Made by a program: the position numbers and the translations under genes. From positions 1-12,842 of the forward strand of contig JAZQWC010000042.1 in assembly GCA_045632125.1 (NCBI GenBank): DNA of 12,842 bases, given 5' to 3'. This document shows positions 1 to 7,500 of the stretch, piece after piece. The notes beneath the pieces are model-generated. The model was not told the DNA's origin, did no database searches, and saw only the letters and a list, made by a program, of their open reading frames with translations. Source of the stretch: CALWPV01 sp045632125. Its GTDB lineage: Bacteria > Bacillota > Clostridia > Lachnospirales > Bianqueaceae. The first letter of the stretch is position 1. Each line of letters opens with the position of its first letter.

Positions 1-74
1 ATCTCCTTTGGAAATATTAAGAATAAATTATTTAAAGTATAGCACTGTTTACAATAAAAAGCAACAAGGAATCA

Positions 75-124
75 AAAATGAAAAATGAGGCGAAAATCGG
101 AATATATCCGTTGATTCGCCTCAT
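75..124 (-). terminator. Rho-independent terminator of mgtE
   Basis: Inverted repeat ATGAGGCGAA (85-94) / TTCGCCTCAT (115-124), a perfect 10 bp stem. A small inner stem, CGGA (98-101) / TCCG (107-110), lies in the loop. On the minus strand the stem is followed by two T-rich stretches (A-runs at 75-85 on the plus strand). It starts 12 bases past the mgtE stop codon. Confidence 0.85.
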
Positions 125-135
125 GAAAATCAAAA

Positions 136-1536
136 TTATAATTGAAGAAAGTTGATGAGAAGGATCCAGGCCAGACCGTAGTAGGTGATAACGGCCACCA
201 AGTCATTGATGGTAGTAATAAACGGACCGGAAGCCACAGCAGGGTCGATCTTCATTCTTTTAAAGAGAATCGGAACGGCAGTGCCAAAAATGCTGGAGAG
301 GAACATTGCCACTAACAGAGCGATGCCGGTACAAAGAGCAACAGAGAAGGCAATGGTAAAGGTTTCTCCCTTTAACAAATATAGGTAAGACCCAATGAGT
401 AAGAAAGATAACACACCAAGGATCAAACCGTTGCATAGACCAACACGAGCTTCCTTCGTAATCAAATGGAATTTTTGTTTGCCGGTTAGATTTTCATCCA
501 TCAGCATACGGATGGTAACCGCCAGTGACTGGGTACCTACGTTACCAGCCATGCCCAGGATCAACGACTGGAAAGAAACGATCAAAGTCAAGTTGGAAAC
601 AACTTCCTCGAACAGTCCAACAACGCTGGATACAAACAGACCTAAAGCGAACAAAACAACCAGCCAGGGAAGACGTTTTCCAATACTTTTGAATACCGGT
701 TCTTTTAAGTCTTCTTCAGAGGTCAAACCTGCCAACATCGCGTAGTCTTCACCGATCTCATCTTCGATCAATTGGGCCAGATCCTGCGCAGTGAGGACAC
801 CCTTCAGCTTGTTTTCAGAATCCAAAACAGGAATCGAGTCTTCGCCGTATTCTTTGATGCGTTCAATACATTCATCGATTGGATCGGTGGCATACACATA
901 CGGATAGGAAGTCATGATGATGTCTTCGAGGGGACTTCCCTCGCGAGCTCTGATCAAATCTTTTAAGTCGATGGCACCAACTAAGGCTTCATCTTCATCG
1001 ATGACATATAGAGTCGATACATTATCATTTTCAGCAGCCTGATTGATAAGTTCATGCATGGCCTGCCTTACCCCTAACCCTTCGGGAATGGCAATGTAAT
1101 TCGTAGTCATTTTACTACCAATTTCATCGTCATCGAAGGAAGCAAGCAAAGATATTTCTTTCTTCGAATCCTCGGGCATGAGTTCAATGAGGATGTTTCG
1201 CTCTTTTTTCGCGAGAGCGGATAAATATTCAACTGCAGTGGCAACCTCGATTCGGGAAAGAATATCGATTCGTTTGCGTACGCTGAGTTCCTCTAAATAT
1301 TCATATAGGTCATCGGCATATTCAAGCACGCTGGCCAGGGTATCGCTGTTGATAATGGTGTATAGTTTGCTGCGTTCTTCTTTTTTGAGCTCAGCCAGGG
1401 CAGCAGCGATGTCGTTTTCGTGATAGTCCAGCAATTTTTCGCGAATCAGCTTGGGAGCTAAATTGCTGCGGATGATATCGGCGATTTCGGTTGCATAGTC
1501 ACGATGGGTAACGATTACAGTGTTTTCTGCGTCCAT
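136..1536 (-). CDS. mgtE: Magnesium transporter MgtE
   Basis: A 466-residue MgtE-family channel for Mg2+ in the cytoplasmic membrane, the usual full length. The order is as expected: a helical MgtE N domain (about residues 15-135), two CBS domains (about 140-203 and 206-262), then a connecting helix and a five-helix membrane domain (about 288-466). The membrane part holds the family motif GNVGTQS at 331-337 and a conserved N-D pair at 444-445 in the last helix, where the pore aspartate of known MgtE lies. In characterised homologues the N and CBS domains bind Mg2+ and close the pore when internal Mg2+ is high, so control is mainly at protein level. The ATG at 1536 is preceded by GAGGTGA. The gene is monocistronic, with its own promoter and terminator. 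The leader is only about 40 bases, too short for an M-box riboswitch. No anomaly seen; identity is secure. Confidence 0.97.
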   Translation of the reverse strand: MDAENTVIVTHRDYATEIADIIRSNLAPKLIREKLLDYHENDIAAALAELKKEERSKLYTIINSDTLASVLEYADDLYEYLEELSVRKRIDILSRIEVATAVEYLSALAKKERNILIELMPEDSKKEISLLASFDDDEIGSKMTTNYIAIPEGLGVRQAMHELINQAAENDNVSTLYVIDEDEALVGAIDLKDLIRAREGSPLEDIIMTSYPYVYATDPIDECIERIKEYGEDSIPVLDSENKLKGVLTAQDLAQLIEDEIGEDYAMLAGLTSEEDLKEPVFKSIGKRLPWLVVLFALGLFVSSVVGLFEEVVSNLTLIVSFQSLILGMAGNVGTQSLAVTIRMLMDENLTGKQKFHLITKEARVGLCNGLILGVLSFLLIGSYLYLLKGETFTIAFSVALCTGIALLVAMFLSSIFGTAVPILFKRMKIDPAVASGPFITTINDLVAVITYYGLAWILLINFLQL

Positions 1537-1584
1537 AATTTCACCTCACAATTCGATAGATTGGATATAAGGTATAGCTTCTTC

Positions 1585-1613
1585 AGTATATCACAGGAAA
1601 AAAGTGAATGCAA
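1585..1613 (-). promoter_or_regulatory. Promoter of mgtE
   Basis: On the minus strand, TTGCAT (1608-1613) and TATACT (1585-1590) are separated by 17 bases, a good sigma-A match. Predicted start of transcription is near 1578, giving a leader of about 40 bases. Confidence 0.7.
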
Positions 1614-1673
1614 TGTTTGTTACAGGAACGTAAAGAATTTTGCAGGTTTTATTATGAAAGTTGCAAAATGTGT

Positions 1674-1702
1674 TTGACATTCCTCGGGAAAAGTGATATA
1701 AC
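1674..1702 (+). promoter_or_regulatory. Promoter of the T-box leader and trpB
   Basis: A perfect -35 TTGACA (1674-1679), 17-base spacer and TATAAC (1697-1702). Transcription should start near 1709, just before the T-box stem I. The strength fits a gene controlled after initiation by attenuation. Confidence 0.85.
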
Positions 1703-1709
1703 AATAACA

Positions 1710-2013
1710 ACTTAATAAGACAAACCGTTGAAGCGGAGATAAAGGTGATTATGCTTCCACAGAGAGTTCGGGCAGCTGAGAGCCGAATGAAATACAGATC
1801 ATCAAATGGACCGCGGAGGGTGCAGTCAAATGTCGAGCAGAGGCGCGCAGAGCGCGAAAGCGGACAGAGTATTCTGCAACGTGGGGCATACGTCAGTTGC
1901 CGGGGATATGAAGGTATCCTGCTAAGTGCATGGCGTCGAAGCTGTGAATCAAGGTGGCACCGCGAATGAAGATTCGTCCTTGACAGAAGAAGGATTCTGT
2001 CAAGGATTTTTTT
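1710..2013 (+). promoter_or_regulatory. T-box riboswitch, tRNA-Trp specific
   Basis: A full T-box leader that reads the charging state of tRNA-Trp and controls trpB by transcription antitermination. The apical stem I region has the AGAGAG-type motif and a GC-capped loop (about 1760-1787). The 3' side of the specifier loop carries TGG at 1807-1809, the Trp codon, followed by ACC. A stem II-type hairpin with GCGC arms lies around 1843-1856. The conserved T-box AAGGTGGCACCGCG is at 1951-1964. Its UGGC (1955-1958) is complementary to a GCCA tRNA end, which fits the G73 discriminator base of bacterial tRNA-Trp, so two independent contacts agree on Trp. The antiterminator forms from AAGG (1951-1954) with CCTT (1978-1981) and CGAAT (1963-1967) with ATTCG (1972-1976). 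It shares CCTT with the terminator stem, so the two are mutually exclusive. Uncharged tRNA should turn trpB on. Confidence 0.95.
1977..2013 (+). terminator. T-box regulated terminator
   Basis: Perfect 12 bp stem TCCTTGACAGAA (1977-1988) / TTCTGTCAAGGA (1995-2006), six-base loop, then seven T (2007-2013). It competes with the T-box antiterminator and ends transcription before trpB when tRNA-Trp is charged. Confidence 0.95.
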
Positions 2014-2059
2014 ATAGTTACCTTGAACCTTCAAATTACATAAAGCGGAGGATTCAATC

Positions 2060-3277
2060 ATGTTATTTAATGGAATCAATTTTGACACTTATTTTAAGAA
2101 CTATCCTGATGAGAATGGCTACTTTGGAAAATACGGCGGAGCATATATTTCCGACGAACTGAAAGTGGCTATGGCTGAAATTAGTGAATCATACTTTACC
2201 ATTTGTAAATCCAGAAAGTTTATCGATGAGCTGCGTCGGATTCGCAGAGAATTCCAGGGTCGTCCCACTCCTATTTCCCATTTGGAGCGCTTGTCCAATA
2301 AATATGGTAATGTGCAGCTGTATGTAAAGCGTGAAGATTTGAATCATACCGGTGCCCATAAGCTGAATCACTGCATGGGTGAGGCGCTGCTGGCCAAGTA
2401 CATGGGTAAGAAAAAAGTGATTGCCGAGACCGGTGCCGGTCAGCATGGTGTTGCTATGGCGACCGCCGCTGCATACTTCGGTATGGAGTGCGATATTTAC
2501 ATGGGTTCGGTGGATATTAAAAAGCAGGCACCCAACGTGGCCCGTATGAAGATCCTGGGTGCGAATGTAATTGAAGTAACCGAAGGCTTGGCTACTTTGA
2601 AAGAGGCTGCTGATGCTGCTTTGGCTGCTTATACCAAAGACTATAAAGACTGCATTTACTGCATCGGCTCTGTAATCGGACCGCATCCCTTCCCGATGAT
2701 GGTACGTGACTTCCAGAGCGTAGTGGGTATCGAGGCCCGTGAGCAGTTTGTAAACATGACCGGTGAGCTGCCGGATGCCATTGTTGCCTGTGTAGGTGGC
2801 GGTTCCAATGCAGCTGGTTTCTTTGCCGGTTTCTTGAATGACCCGGTAGATATTTACGGTATCGAGCCTTTGGGCCGCGGTGCTAAACTGGGCGATCATG
2901 CTGCCAGCTTGCAGTATGGTACCGAAGGTATTATGCACGGTTTCAACAGTATTATGCTGAAGGACGAAAATGGAGAACCTGCACCGGTATACTCTGTTGC
3001 CAGTGGTTTGGACTATCCGTCTTCCGGTCCGGAGCATGCATTCTTGCATGAACTGGGTCGTGTTAAATATGATGTGATCAATGATGATGACACCATCGAC
3101 GCCTTCTTCGAGCTTTCCAGAATGGAAGGTATCATTCCTGCCATCGAGAGTGCTCATGCTGTGGCTTACGGTATTAAACTTGCTAAGACTCTGAAGAAGG
3201 GCTCTGTGCTGATCAACCTGTCCGGCCGCGGCGATAAGGATATGGATTATATTCTTGAAAACTACGGAATCAGATAA
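2060..3277 (+). CDS. trpB: Tryptophan synthase beta subunit, stand-alone
   Basis: A 405-residue PLP enzyme of fold type II. TrpB joins indole and L-serine to give L-tryptophan in the cytoplasm. The PLP lysine is K101 in HTGAHK (96-101). The catalytic glutamate is E123 in AETGAGQHG, the phosphate-binding loop is GGGSN (246-250), and the C-terminal SGRGDKD motif is at 388-394 with the serine that faces the cofactor ring. Length and motifs fit the TrpB1 type, the kind that normally pairs with TrpA, but the segment after K101 differs from classical TrpB1 (KLNHCMG rather than KINN). The ATG has GGAGG at 2047-2051, eight bases upstream. The gene is the only one under the Trp T-box and is closed by its own terminator. 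No trpA or other trp gene lies in the window, so indole salvage is a reasonable inference. It could still work with a TrpA encoded elsewhere. Confidence 0.95.
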   Translation: MLFNGINFDTYFKNYPDENGYFGKYGGAYISDELKVAMAEISESYFTICKSRKFIDELRRIRREFQGRPTPISHLERLSNKYGNVQLYVKREDLNHTGAHKLNHCMGEALLAKYMGKKKVIAETGAGQHGVAMATAAAYFGMECDIYMGSVDIKKQAPNVARMKILGANVIEVTEGLATLKEAADAALAAYTKDYKDCIYCIGSVIGPHPFPMMVRDFQSVVGIEAREQFVNMTGELPDAIVACVGGGSNAAGFFAGFLNDPVDIYGIEPLGRGAKLGDHAASLQYGTEGIMHGFNSIMLKDENGEPAPVYSVASGLDYPSSGPEHAFLHELGRVKYDVINDDDTIDAFFELSRMEGIIPAIESAHAVAYGIKLAKTLKKGSVLINLSGRGDKDMDYILENYGIR

Positions 3278-3291
3278 ACAAAATAAAAGTT

Positions 3292-3343
3292 CCGGCTCAC
3301 CCGTGCAGTACTGATTATGCTGCACAAGTGAGCCGGTTTTTTT
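3292..3343 (+). terminator. Terminator between trpB and the amidohydrolase gene
   Basis: Outer stem CCGGCTCAC (3292-3300) / GTGAGCCGG (3328-3336), a two-base mismatch, then inner stem GTGCAG (3303-3308) / CTGCAC (3320-3325). Seven T follow on the plus strand (3337-3343). The minus strand has a weaker T-rich tail (A-run at 3285-3288), so it may also serve the convergent gene. Confidence 0.92.
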
Positions 3344-3348
3344 ATGGA

Positions 3349-4443
3349 TCAACTCATTTGAAACCAGTTGATGATTTGATTCATGTGGTTAGTTTCGGAG
3401 TCAGTTAAGGAATACGAAGATAAAAAGAGTTGACACTGATGTACGATGAATTCCGGATCCAGTTCTCTGGGTGTTTTTCCAAAGACACGAAGGAAGTTTT
3501 GACGGTAGATCTTTTCCAGTACATTATCATTGAAGCCAAAGGGATGCTGCATTGGTTTGCCACGCCAATGATCCCAAAATGCTTCTTTTTTTTCCAGGAA
3601 AGAGCGAACCAGATTCACAGCATGTGCGTATCGTTCTTCTATAGAAAGATTTTCCTGATGCCAGTTATATATATCGGTTCCGTAAAGAATACGATCCGAG
3701 TGTTTAGTAAAAAACTTTTTCCATTCCGTTATATTTTGATTGAAATTATCGTACATTTCGGAGCCGGGCGTGAGATCGAAACATACATTGGGCCATTGGC
3801 TCATAAATTTTTCGGCATAATCAATATCATCAGATACAAAGAAAAAATGAGCCAGAATCAGCTTGAGTTTTGGAAATTTTTTAAGAATTCCTTCCACTTC
3901 CTTCTGCGTAGCTTCAAAGGGAACATAGGTCTCGTCGTAGAGCCAACCTCTGTCTAAGGCCCACTTGGGGATTCGGTTAACATCCCAAAATTCGCGCGGA
4001 TCACCAAAATGCAGAACGATCGGCAATTCATTTTTCTCAGCGAAATCATAAAATCCATCAAATAAAGTGTCGTCTAGGGGGCGGTTAAGCTGTTTTCTGT
4101 TTTGGGGTTTGCCCTCCAGCATTTTAAAGCCATCACACCCCATACGATAGAAGGCTTGAGCCTGCTGTAGATAGGTCTGCTGTGTATCGGTTTCGTTATA
4201 ATGGTGGATCAAACCTAAATTAGCATAGGCATTGGGAAGACGAGATTTAAAATACAGAACCTTGAAATTATTGATGATATCATAGGAAGGCAGCGATTCT
4301 AGCGCAATGCGTTCATAGTTGAAATGATCGATTATATTTTGAAAAACTTTTAAAGAATCTTCTAAAGGCGCCTCTACATGGGGATGAATATGCATATCGC
4401 AAATGGGAGCCGGACGGTATTGATGGAGTTCATAATTTTTCAT
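3349..4443 (-). CDS. Amidohydrolase-family metal-dependent hydrolase (COG2159-like)
   Basis: A 364-residue TIM-barrel protein of the amidohydrolase superfamily, amidohydrolase_2 type, probably cytoplasmic (no signal peptide or membrane segment). All five usual metal or catalytic ligands are visible: H18 and H20 in DMHIH after strand 1, H145 in IVLHFGD, H199 in LILAHF, and D257 in LYGTD. The C-terminal stretch NFLRVFG near 316-322 is typical of this family, which includes decarboxylases and C-C or C-N hydrolases. The barrel is followed by an extra helical tail of about 40 residues. The substrate cannot be deduced. The ATG at 4443 has a strong AGGAGGA seven to eight bases upstream. The gene stands alone, convergent with trpB and divergent from the HAD gene, so the neighbours give no pathway. 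Family call is firm; function is open. Confidence 0.88.
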   Translation of the reverse strand: MKNYELHQYRPAPICDMHIHPHVEAPLEDSLKVFQNIIDHFNYERIALESLPSYDIINNFKVLYFKSRLPNAYANLGLIHHYNETDTQQTYLQQAQAFYRMGCDGFKMLEGKPQNRKQLNRPLDDTLFDGFYDFAEKNELPIVLHFGDPREFWDVNRIPKWALDRGWLYDETYVPFEATQKEVEGILKKFPKLKLILAHFFFVSDDIDYAEKFMSQWPNVCFDLTPGSEMYDNFNQNITEWKKFFTKHSDRILYGTDIYNWHQENLSIEERYAHAVNLVRSFLEKKEAFWDHWRGKPMQHPFGFNDNVLEKIYRQNFLRVFGKTPRELDPEFIVHQCQLFLSSYSLTDSETNHMNQIINWFQMS

Positions 4444-4509
4444 AATGATTTCCTCCTGCAGTTAAATAATAAGATAAAGACAAAAGTCGACTGCGATGGG
4501 TAGCAGAAA

Positions 4510-4515
4510 ATTATA
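4510..4515 (-). promoter_or_regulatory. Possible -10 element for the amidohydrolase gene
   Basis: TATAAT on the minus strand (4515 to 4510), about 67 bases upstream of the amidohydrolase ATG. No good -35 is seen at the right distance, so this is tentative. It abuts the -35 of the divergent promoter at 4516-4543, so the two polymerase sites would overlap. Confidence 0.4.
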
Positions 4516-4543
4516 TCGACAGGTTTAATGTTGCATTTATAAT
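4516..4543 (+). promoter_or_regulatory. Promoter upstream of the small ORF and HAD gene
   Basis: TCGACA (4516-4521, one mismatch from TTGACA), a 16-base spacer and a perfect TATAAT (4538-4543). Transcription would start near 4550, only a few bases before the AGGAGG at 4554-4559. Confidence 0.65.
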
Positions 4544-4566
4544 AAAACTTGTTAGGAGGAATGTCA

Positions 4567-4620
4567 ATGTACAATGCGGTGATCTTGTCGGCAGTGGGAG
4601 TTGCATCGGATCGGATTTGA
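4567..4620 (+). CDS. Possible 17-residue small ORF or leader peptide
   Basis: An ATG at 4567 lies seven bases after a near-perfect AGGAGG (4554-4559) and opens 17 codons: MYNAVILSAVGVASDRI, then TGA. An in-frame ATG at 4561 is too close to the ribosome site. The ribosome site is stronger than that of the HAD gene 56 bases downstream. The peptide is rich in V, A and I with no run of one codon, so a classical amino-acid attenuator is unlikely, and no terminator follows it. It may be a translated leader, a remnant of a lost gene, or chance. I do not recognise it. Confidence 0.35.
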   Translation: MYNAVILSAVGVASDRI

Positions 4621-4676
4621 TGATAGAATAAGGCAGTGAGTTTCGAATGCTTTTATGGATATTGAAGGAGAAAGTT

Positions 4677-5366
4677 ATGATCAAGGGAATCGTATTTGAT
4701 TTAGACCATACATTATTTGATCGCTATGGAACACTGCGGGCGGTTTTGCCTCATATGTATAAAGGACTGCGCCACTGGATCGCTGAGGAGATCAGCTGTG
4801 AAGAGTTTGTGGAAGCAGTTGTTGAAGGGGACAAGCGGTGGATCCATGTGGGCTGGAAACCGATCATTGAAAATTTAATGCTGAAGGGAGTATTCAAACC
4901 GGAGACTGAGGTAAAGACTGTGATCCGCTTTTTGGTGGATGAGTGCTGGCCCATTGCAGCAGTGGAATTTCCCTTTGCGAAACCTATGCTGATGCAGATG
5001 AGAGAAGAAGGCTATAAACTTGGCATTATTACCAATGGTCCTCATAAGAATCAGGACCTGAAGCTGGATATGTTAGGACTCAAATCCTATGTGGATGAGA
5101 TCGTAATTTCCGGAGATCTGCCTGCAGGTAAACCTGAACGTTTACCCTTTGATGTGATGAGCGAGCGGATCGGAATCCCCGCCGGTGAACTGCTATATGT
5201 AGGAGACAATCCGTTAAACGATGTGTTTGCTTCCCGTAATGCCGGTTATATTCCTGTTTGGGTCGCCACCACCGGAACCTGGATCTTTGGCGATTTAAAA
5301 CGAGCCGACTACGAAATTGAAACCATAGCCGAGATCCCCGAACTGGTGCACAAACTCAATGCTTAA
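4677..5366 (+). CDS. HAD-superfamily hydrolase (phosphatase-like)
   Basis: A 229-residue cytoplasmic HAD hydrolase, subfamily I, with the helical cap between motifs I and II. Motif I is DLDHT with D8 and D10, motif II is the T of IITNG (T119), motif III is K152 in GKPERLPF, and motif IV is GDNPLND with D177 and D182. All are present, so it should be an active Mg2+-dependent phosphatase acting on a small phosphorylated metabolite; the substrate is unknown. I place the start at the ATG at 4677, because AAGGAG (4665-4670) sits six bases before it and the protein then begins right at the first strand (MIKGIVFDLD). An in-frame ATG at 4647 would add ten residues with no ribosome site. It probably shares a transcript with the small ORF upstream and ends at the terminator at 5425-5479. 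Confidence 0.9.
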   Translation: MIKGIVFDLDHTLFDRYGTLRAVLPHMYKGLRHWIAEEISCEEFVEAVVEGDKRWIHVGWKPIIENLMLKGVFKPETEVKTVIRFLVDECWPIAAVEFPFAKPMLMQMREEGYKLGIITNGPHKNQDLKLDMLGLKSYVDEIVISGDLPAGKPERLPFDVMSERIGIPAGELLYVGDNPLNDVFASRNAGYIPVWVATTGTWIFGDLKRADYEIETIAEIPELVHKLNA

Positions 5367-5424
5367 GAATGAGATACGATAAATCGGTATCAATAGAAAT
5401 AACAAGAAAATAAGTGATGATATG

Positions 5425-5479
5425 AAAAATTCCACCCTCCTGGCACATACCACTGTAGTGACAGGAGGGTGGAATTTTT
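5425..5479. terminator. Two-way terminator between the HAD and ATP-grasp genes
   Basis: A perfect 18 bp inverted repeat AAAAATTCCACCCTCCTG (5425-5442) / CAGGAGGGTGGAATTTTT (5462-5479) with a 19-base loop. The stem carries A5 at one end and T5 at the other, so it gives a T-tailed hairpin on both strands and can stop both convergent transcripts. Confidence 0.95.
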
Positions 5480-5495
5480 ATATTATGATCTTATT

Positions 5496-6689
5496 TTATC
5501 TGCAAGCTACTGCATCCACATAGAATGCATCCATTTCTTCCTTAGTAGCGAAGTTGGCAACATACATCTGGTTACCCATTGCACCGGACAGAGCCTCGGG
5601 AATGCGGTCAACCATCTTCATGCAGTGGCCGTATTTAGCCATCATTTCATCATGATTCATAATGAAGTTCTTGCCATCACGGCGACCAACGAAAGCACAG
5701 AAGTTGTGCTCGCCAACCGGAGCCATGGAGCTGCCATAAGCAATCATGTCAGCCCAGATCTTGTATACGTTGGTGGAGTGAGCAAAGTTGATCATGTCAG
5801 GGGTGAAACCGCCACAGGGACGCATGTTAACTTCCAGAGCGATCACGTCGCCGTTCTTGCCCAGACCTTCGTGGTCTTTGGTCAAACGGAAGAATTCAAA
5901 GTGTACAAAACGGCTCTTAACGCCAAAGCTCTTAACAGTAGCACGACCTGCTTTGCGGGTATCCTCGGGCAGATCTTTTACAATGTAGTAAATGCTGTTG
6001 TCGTTGTCGTTTACGATGTCCATTACGGAGTTGGGGGTTACATTACCGGTTTCGAAGATGGGCTCACCGTTGTCGTCGATGATGGCATCGTAGGAGTTAA
6101 CTTCTGCGGTAACGAACTCTTCCATGATGTAAGGAACATTGGAGGGCATGGTATTGATGAAGTTTACCAGATCTTCATCGCATTTCAGCTTGTATGTAGC
6201 AGCAGCACCTACGCCGTTATCGGGTTTAACAACTACAGGATAACCAACTTCTTCAATGAATTTGCGGCTGCCTTCCAGACTCTCTACCAGATAGTAGCGG
6301 GCTACCGGAATTCCTACTTTGCTGTAGTATTCTTTCATTTTGGATTTGTACTTGATGCGGGGCATATCTTCGTTTTTGAAACCGCTGCAAATGTTGAAGT
6401 CGGTACGCAGACGAGCATCCTGTTCCAACCAATATTCGTTGTTGGATTCCAACCAGTCGATGCGGCCATACTTGAAGGTGAAGAAGGCTACAGCACGGTA
6501 TACTTCGTCGTAGTTCTCAAGGCTGCCTACTTTGTAATATTCATTCAGGCTGTCTTTCAGTTCGGGTTTTAATTCATCGTAGGGCTGTTCGCCAATACCC
6601 AATACGTTCATACCATTGTTCTTCAGTTCGCGGCAGAACATCCAGTAGTTGGTAGGAAAGTTAGGGGACATGAAAATAATGTTTTTCAT
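5496..6689 (-). CDS. ATP-grasp domain protein (carboxylate-amine/thiol ligase type)
   Basis: A 397-residue protein of the ATP-grasp superfamily, whose members activate a carboxylate as acyl-phosphate and join it to an amine, thiol or similar group. The N-terminal Rossmann-like domain (about 1-110) contains MSPNFP and DWLESNNE. The ATP-grasp fold covers about 110-320. K155 in VVVKPDNGVGA is the nucleotide-binding lysine with its glycine-rich loop, E265 in HFEFF and E286/N288 in LEVNMRP are the Mg2+ ligands, and R290 is the usual anion-binding arginine. A C-terminal region of about 80 residues follows. No signal peptide is seen. It is the third gene of an operon, 26 bases after the hydrolase stop. 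Its ribosome site is only a weak AAAGAGAG, so it may depend on coupling. Both substrates are unknown, and pairing with two esterases suggests one acyl product is made and another removed. Confidence 0.88.
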   Translation of the reverse strand: MKNIIFMSPNFPTNYWMFCRELKNNGMNVLGIGEQPYDELKPELKDSLNEYYKVGSLENYDEVYRAVAFFTFKYGRIDWLESNNEYWLEQDARLRTDFNICSGFKNEDMPRIKYKSKMKEYYSKVGIPVARYYLVESLEGSRKFIEEVGYPVVVKPDNGVGAAATYKLKCDEDLVNFINTMPSNVPYIMEEFVTAEVNSYDAIIDDNGEPIFETGNVTPNSVMDIVNDNDNSIYYIVKDLPEDTRKAGRATVKSFGVKSRFVHFEFFRLTKDHEGLGKNGDVIALEVNMRPCGGFTPDMINFAHSTNVYKIWADMIAYGSSMAPVGEHNFCAFVGRRDGKNFIMNHDEMMAKYGHCMKMVDRIPEALSGAMGNQMYVANFATKEEMDAFYVDAVACR

Positions 6690-6715
6690 CTTGTTTTGCT
6701 CTCTTTTCTTTTATT

Positions 6716-7471
6716 TTAATTTTCTAAAATCTTGGGCAGGAAATAAGGAACCTGTTTGTGCCACCAGGGCCAGTCGTGGTTTACATCGTAACCCCACAGG
6801 TCAACCCAGGTGTTAATTCCTTTTTCTGCAAAAATTTCTTTCAAACGAACAGTGGTATCCACCTGTTCCCAAGCGCCCTGACCTACACAGATCACGCCGC
6901 TGTTGCGATTATATTTTTCAATATAGGGGTGATCGGAAGGCATGTTAGCCAAATAGTGTACAGGGGAGTTCTCATATACCAGCTCATCCATATAGCCGCC
7001 AAAACCATATTCGGAGGTGTAGATGCCGCTTAAAGCGATCAAACTGGTGAATTTATCGGGGAAGCGGAAGTACAGGTTAACTGCATGGCTGGCGCCCAAG
7101 CTGCAGCCAAAGGCCATGACACCGGGAACCTGATCCCAGTTGTTGCGATCCATAGCGATGCTCTGGATCATCGGTACAACTTCATCGGTAATATAACGCA
7201 CCCAAGCCTCATGGCGGCGGATGCGATCATAAGCATTGCCGTAGGTGTCAGACCAAGTCTCCTTATCGATGGTATCAATGGAGATCACCATCACCTGACC
7301 GGATTCGATCCAGGGACCCCAGGTATCGGTCATGTTAAAGTTTTCAAAGTCAAAGAAACGACCGTCCTGACAGGGAATAAACAAAACCGGGCGTCCGGCA
7401 TGGCCGTAGATCTTACATTCCATGTCGCGGCCAAGGGCGTTGCTATAAGCTTTAATATACTGTGTTTCCAT
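6716..7471 (-). CDS. Alpha/beta-hydrolase, esterase-like (COG4947-like)
   Basis: A 251-residue alpha/beta-hydrolase without signal peptide. The nucleophile elbow is G-C-S-L-G at 122-126, making S124 the likely nucleophile. H232 in VNHDW is the likely catalytic histidine, with D224 or D229 as candidate acid. The N-terminal part has RPVLFIPCQDG near 27-37, the region that usually shapes the oxyanion hole. Overall it resembles the small esterase group COG4947, assigned from memory of the pattern. It is the middle gene of the operon: 29 bases after the first esterase and 26 before the ATP-grasp gene. The ATG at 7471 follows AAGGAAA at a rather long 11 bases. Two different hydrolases in tandem suggest they act on different bonds or products. 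Substrate unknown. Confidence 0.8.
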   Translation of the reverse strand: METQYIKAYSNALGRDMECKIYGHAGRPVLFIPCQDGRFFDFENFNMTDTWGPWIESGQVMVISIDTIDKETWSDTYGNAYDRIRRHEAWVRYITDEVVPMIQSIAMDRNNWDQVPGVMAFGCSLGASHAVNLYFRFPDKFTSLIALSGIYTSEYGFGGYMDELVYENSPVHYLANMPSDHPYIEKYNRNSGVICVGQGAWEQVDTTVRLKEIFAEKGINTWVDLWGYDVNHDWPWWHKQVPYFLPKILEN

Positions 7472-7500
7472 TCGTTCTTTGGTTTCCTTTTATATAATAT

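Noticed and set aside
1537..1584. M-box (Mg2+) riboswitch upstream of mgtE
   Set aside because: With the promoter at 1585-1613 the leader is only about 40 bases, far too short, and no terminator hairpin is present.
1591..2088. Minus-strand open frame across the T-box region
   Set aside because: The region is an RNA leader read on the plus strand. The frame has no ribosome site and overlaps two promoters.
2189..3352. Long minus-strand open frame opposite trpB
   Set aside because: It lies wholly antisense to a well-supported trpB, has no ribosome site and no recognisable motif; it is a by-product of trpB codon use.
5469..6572. Plus-strand open frame of 367 codons opposite the ATP-grasp gene
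   Set aside because: The minus-strand frame has clear ATP-grasp motifs and operon context. The opposite frame starts inside a terminator arm and shows low-complexity V/F/H-rich sequence.
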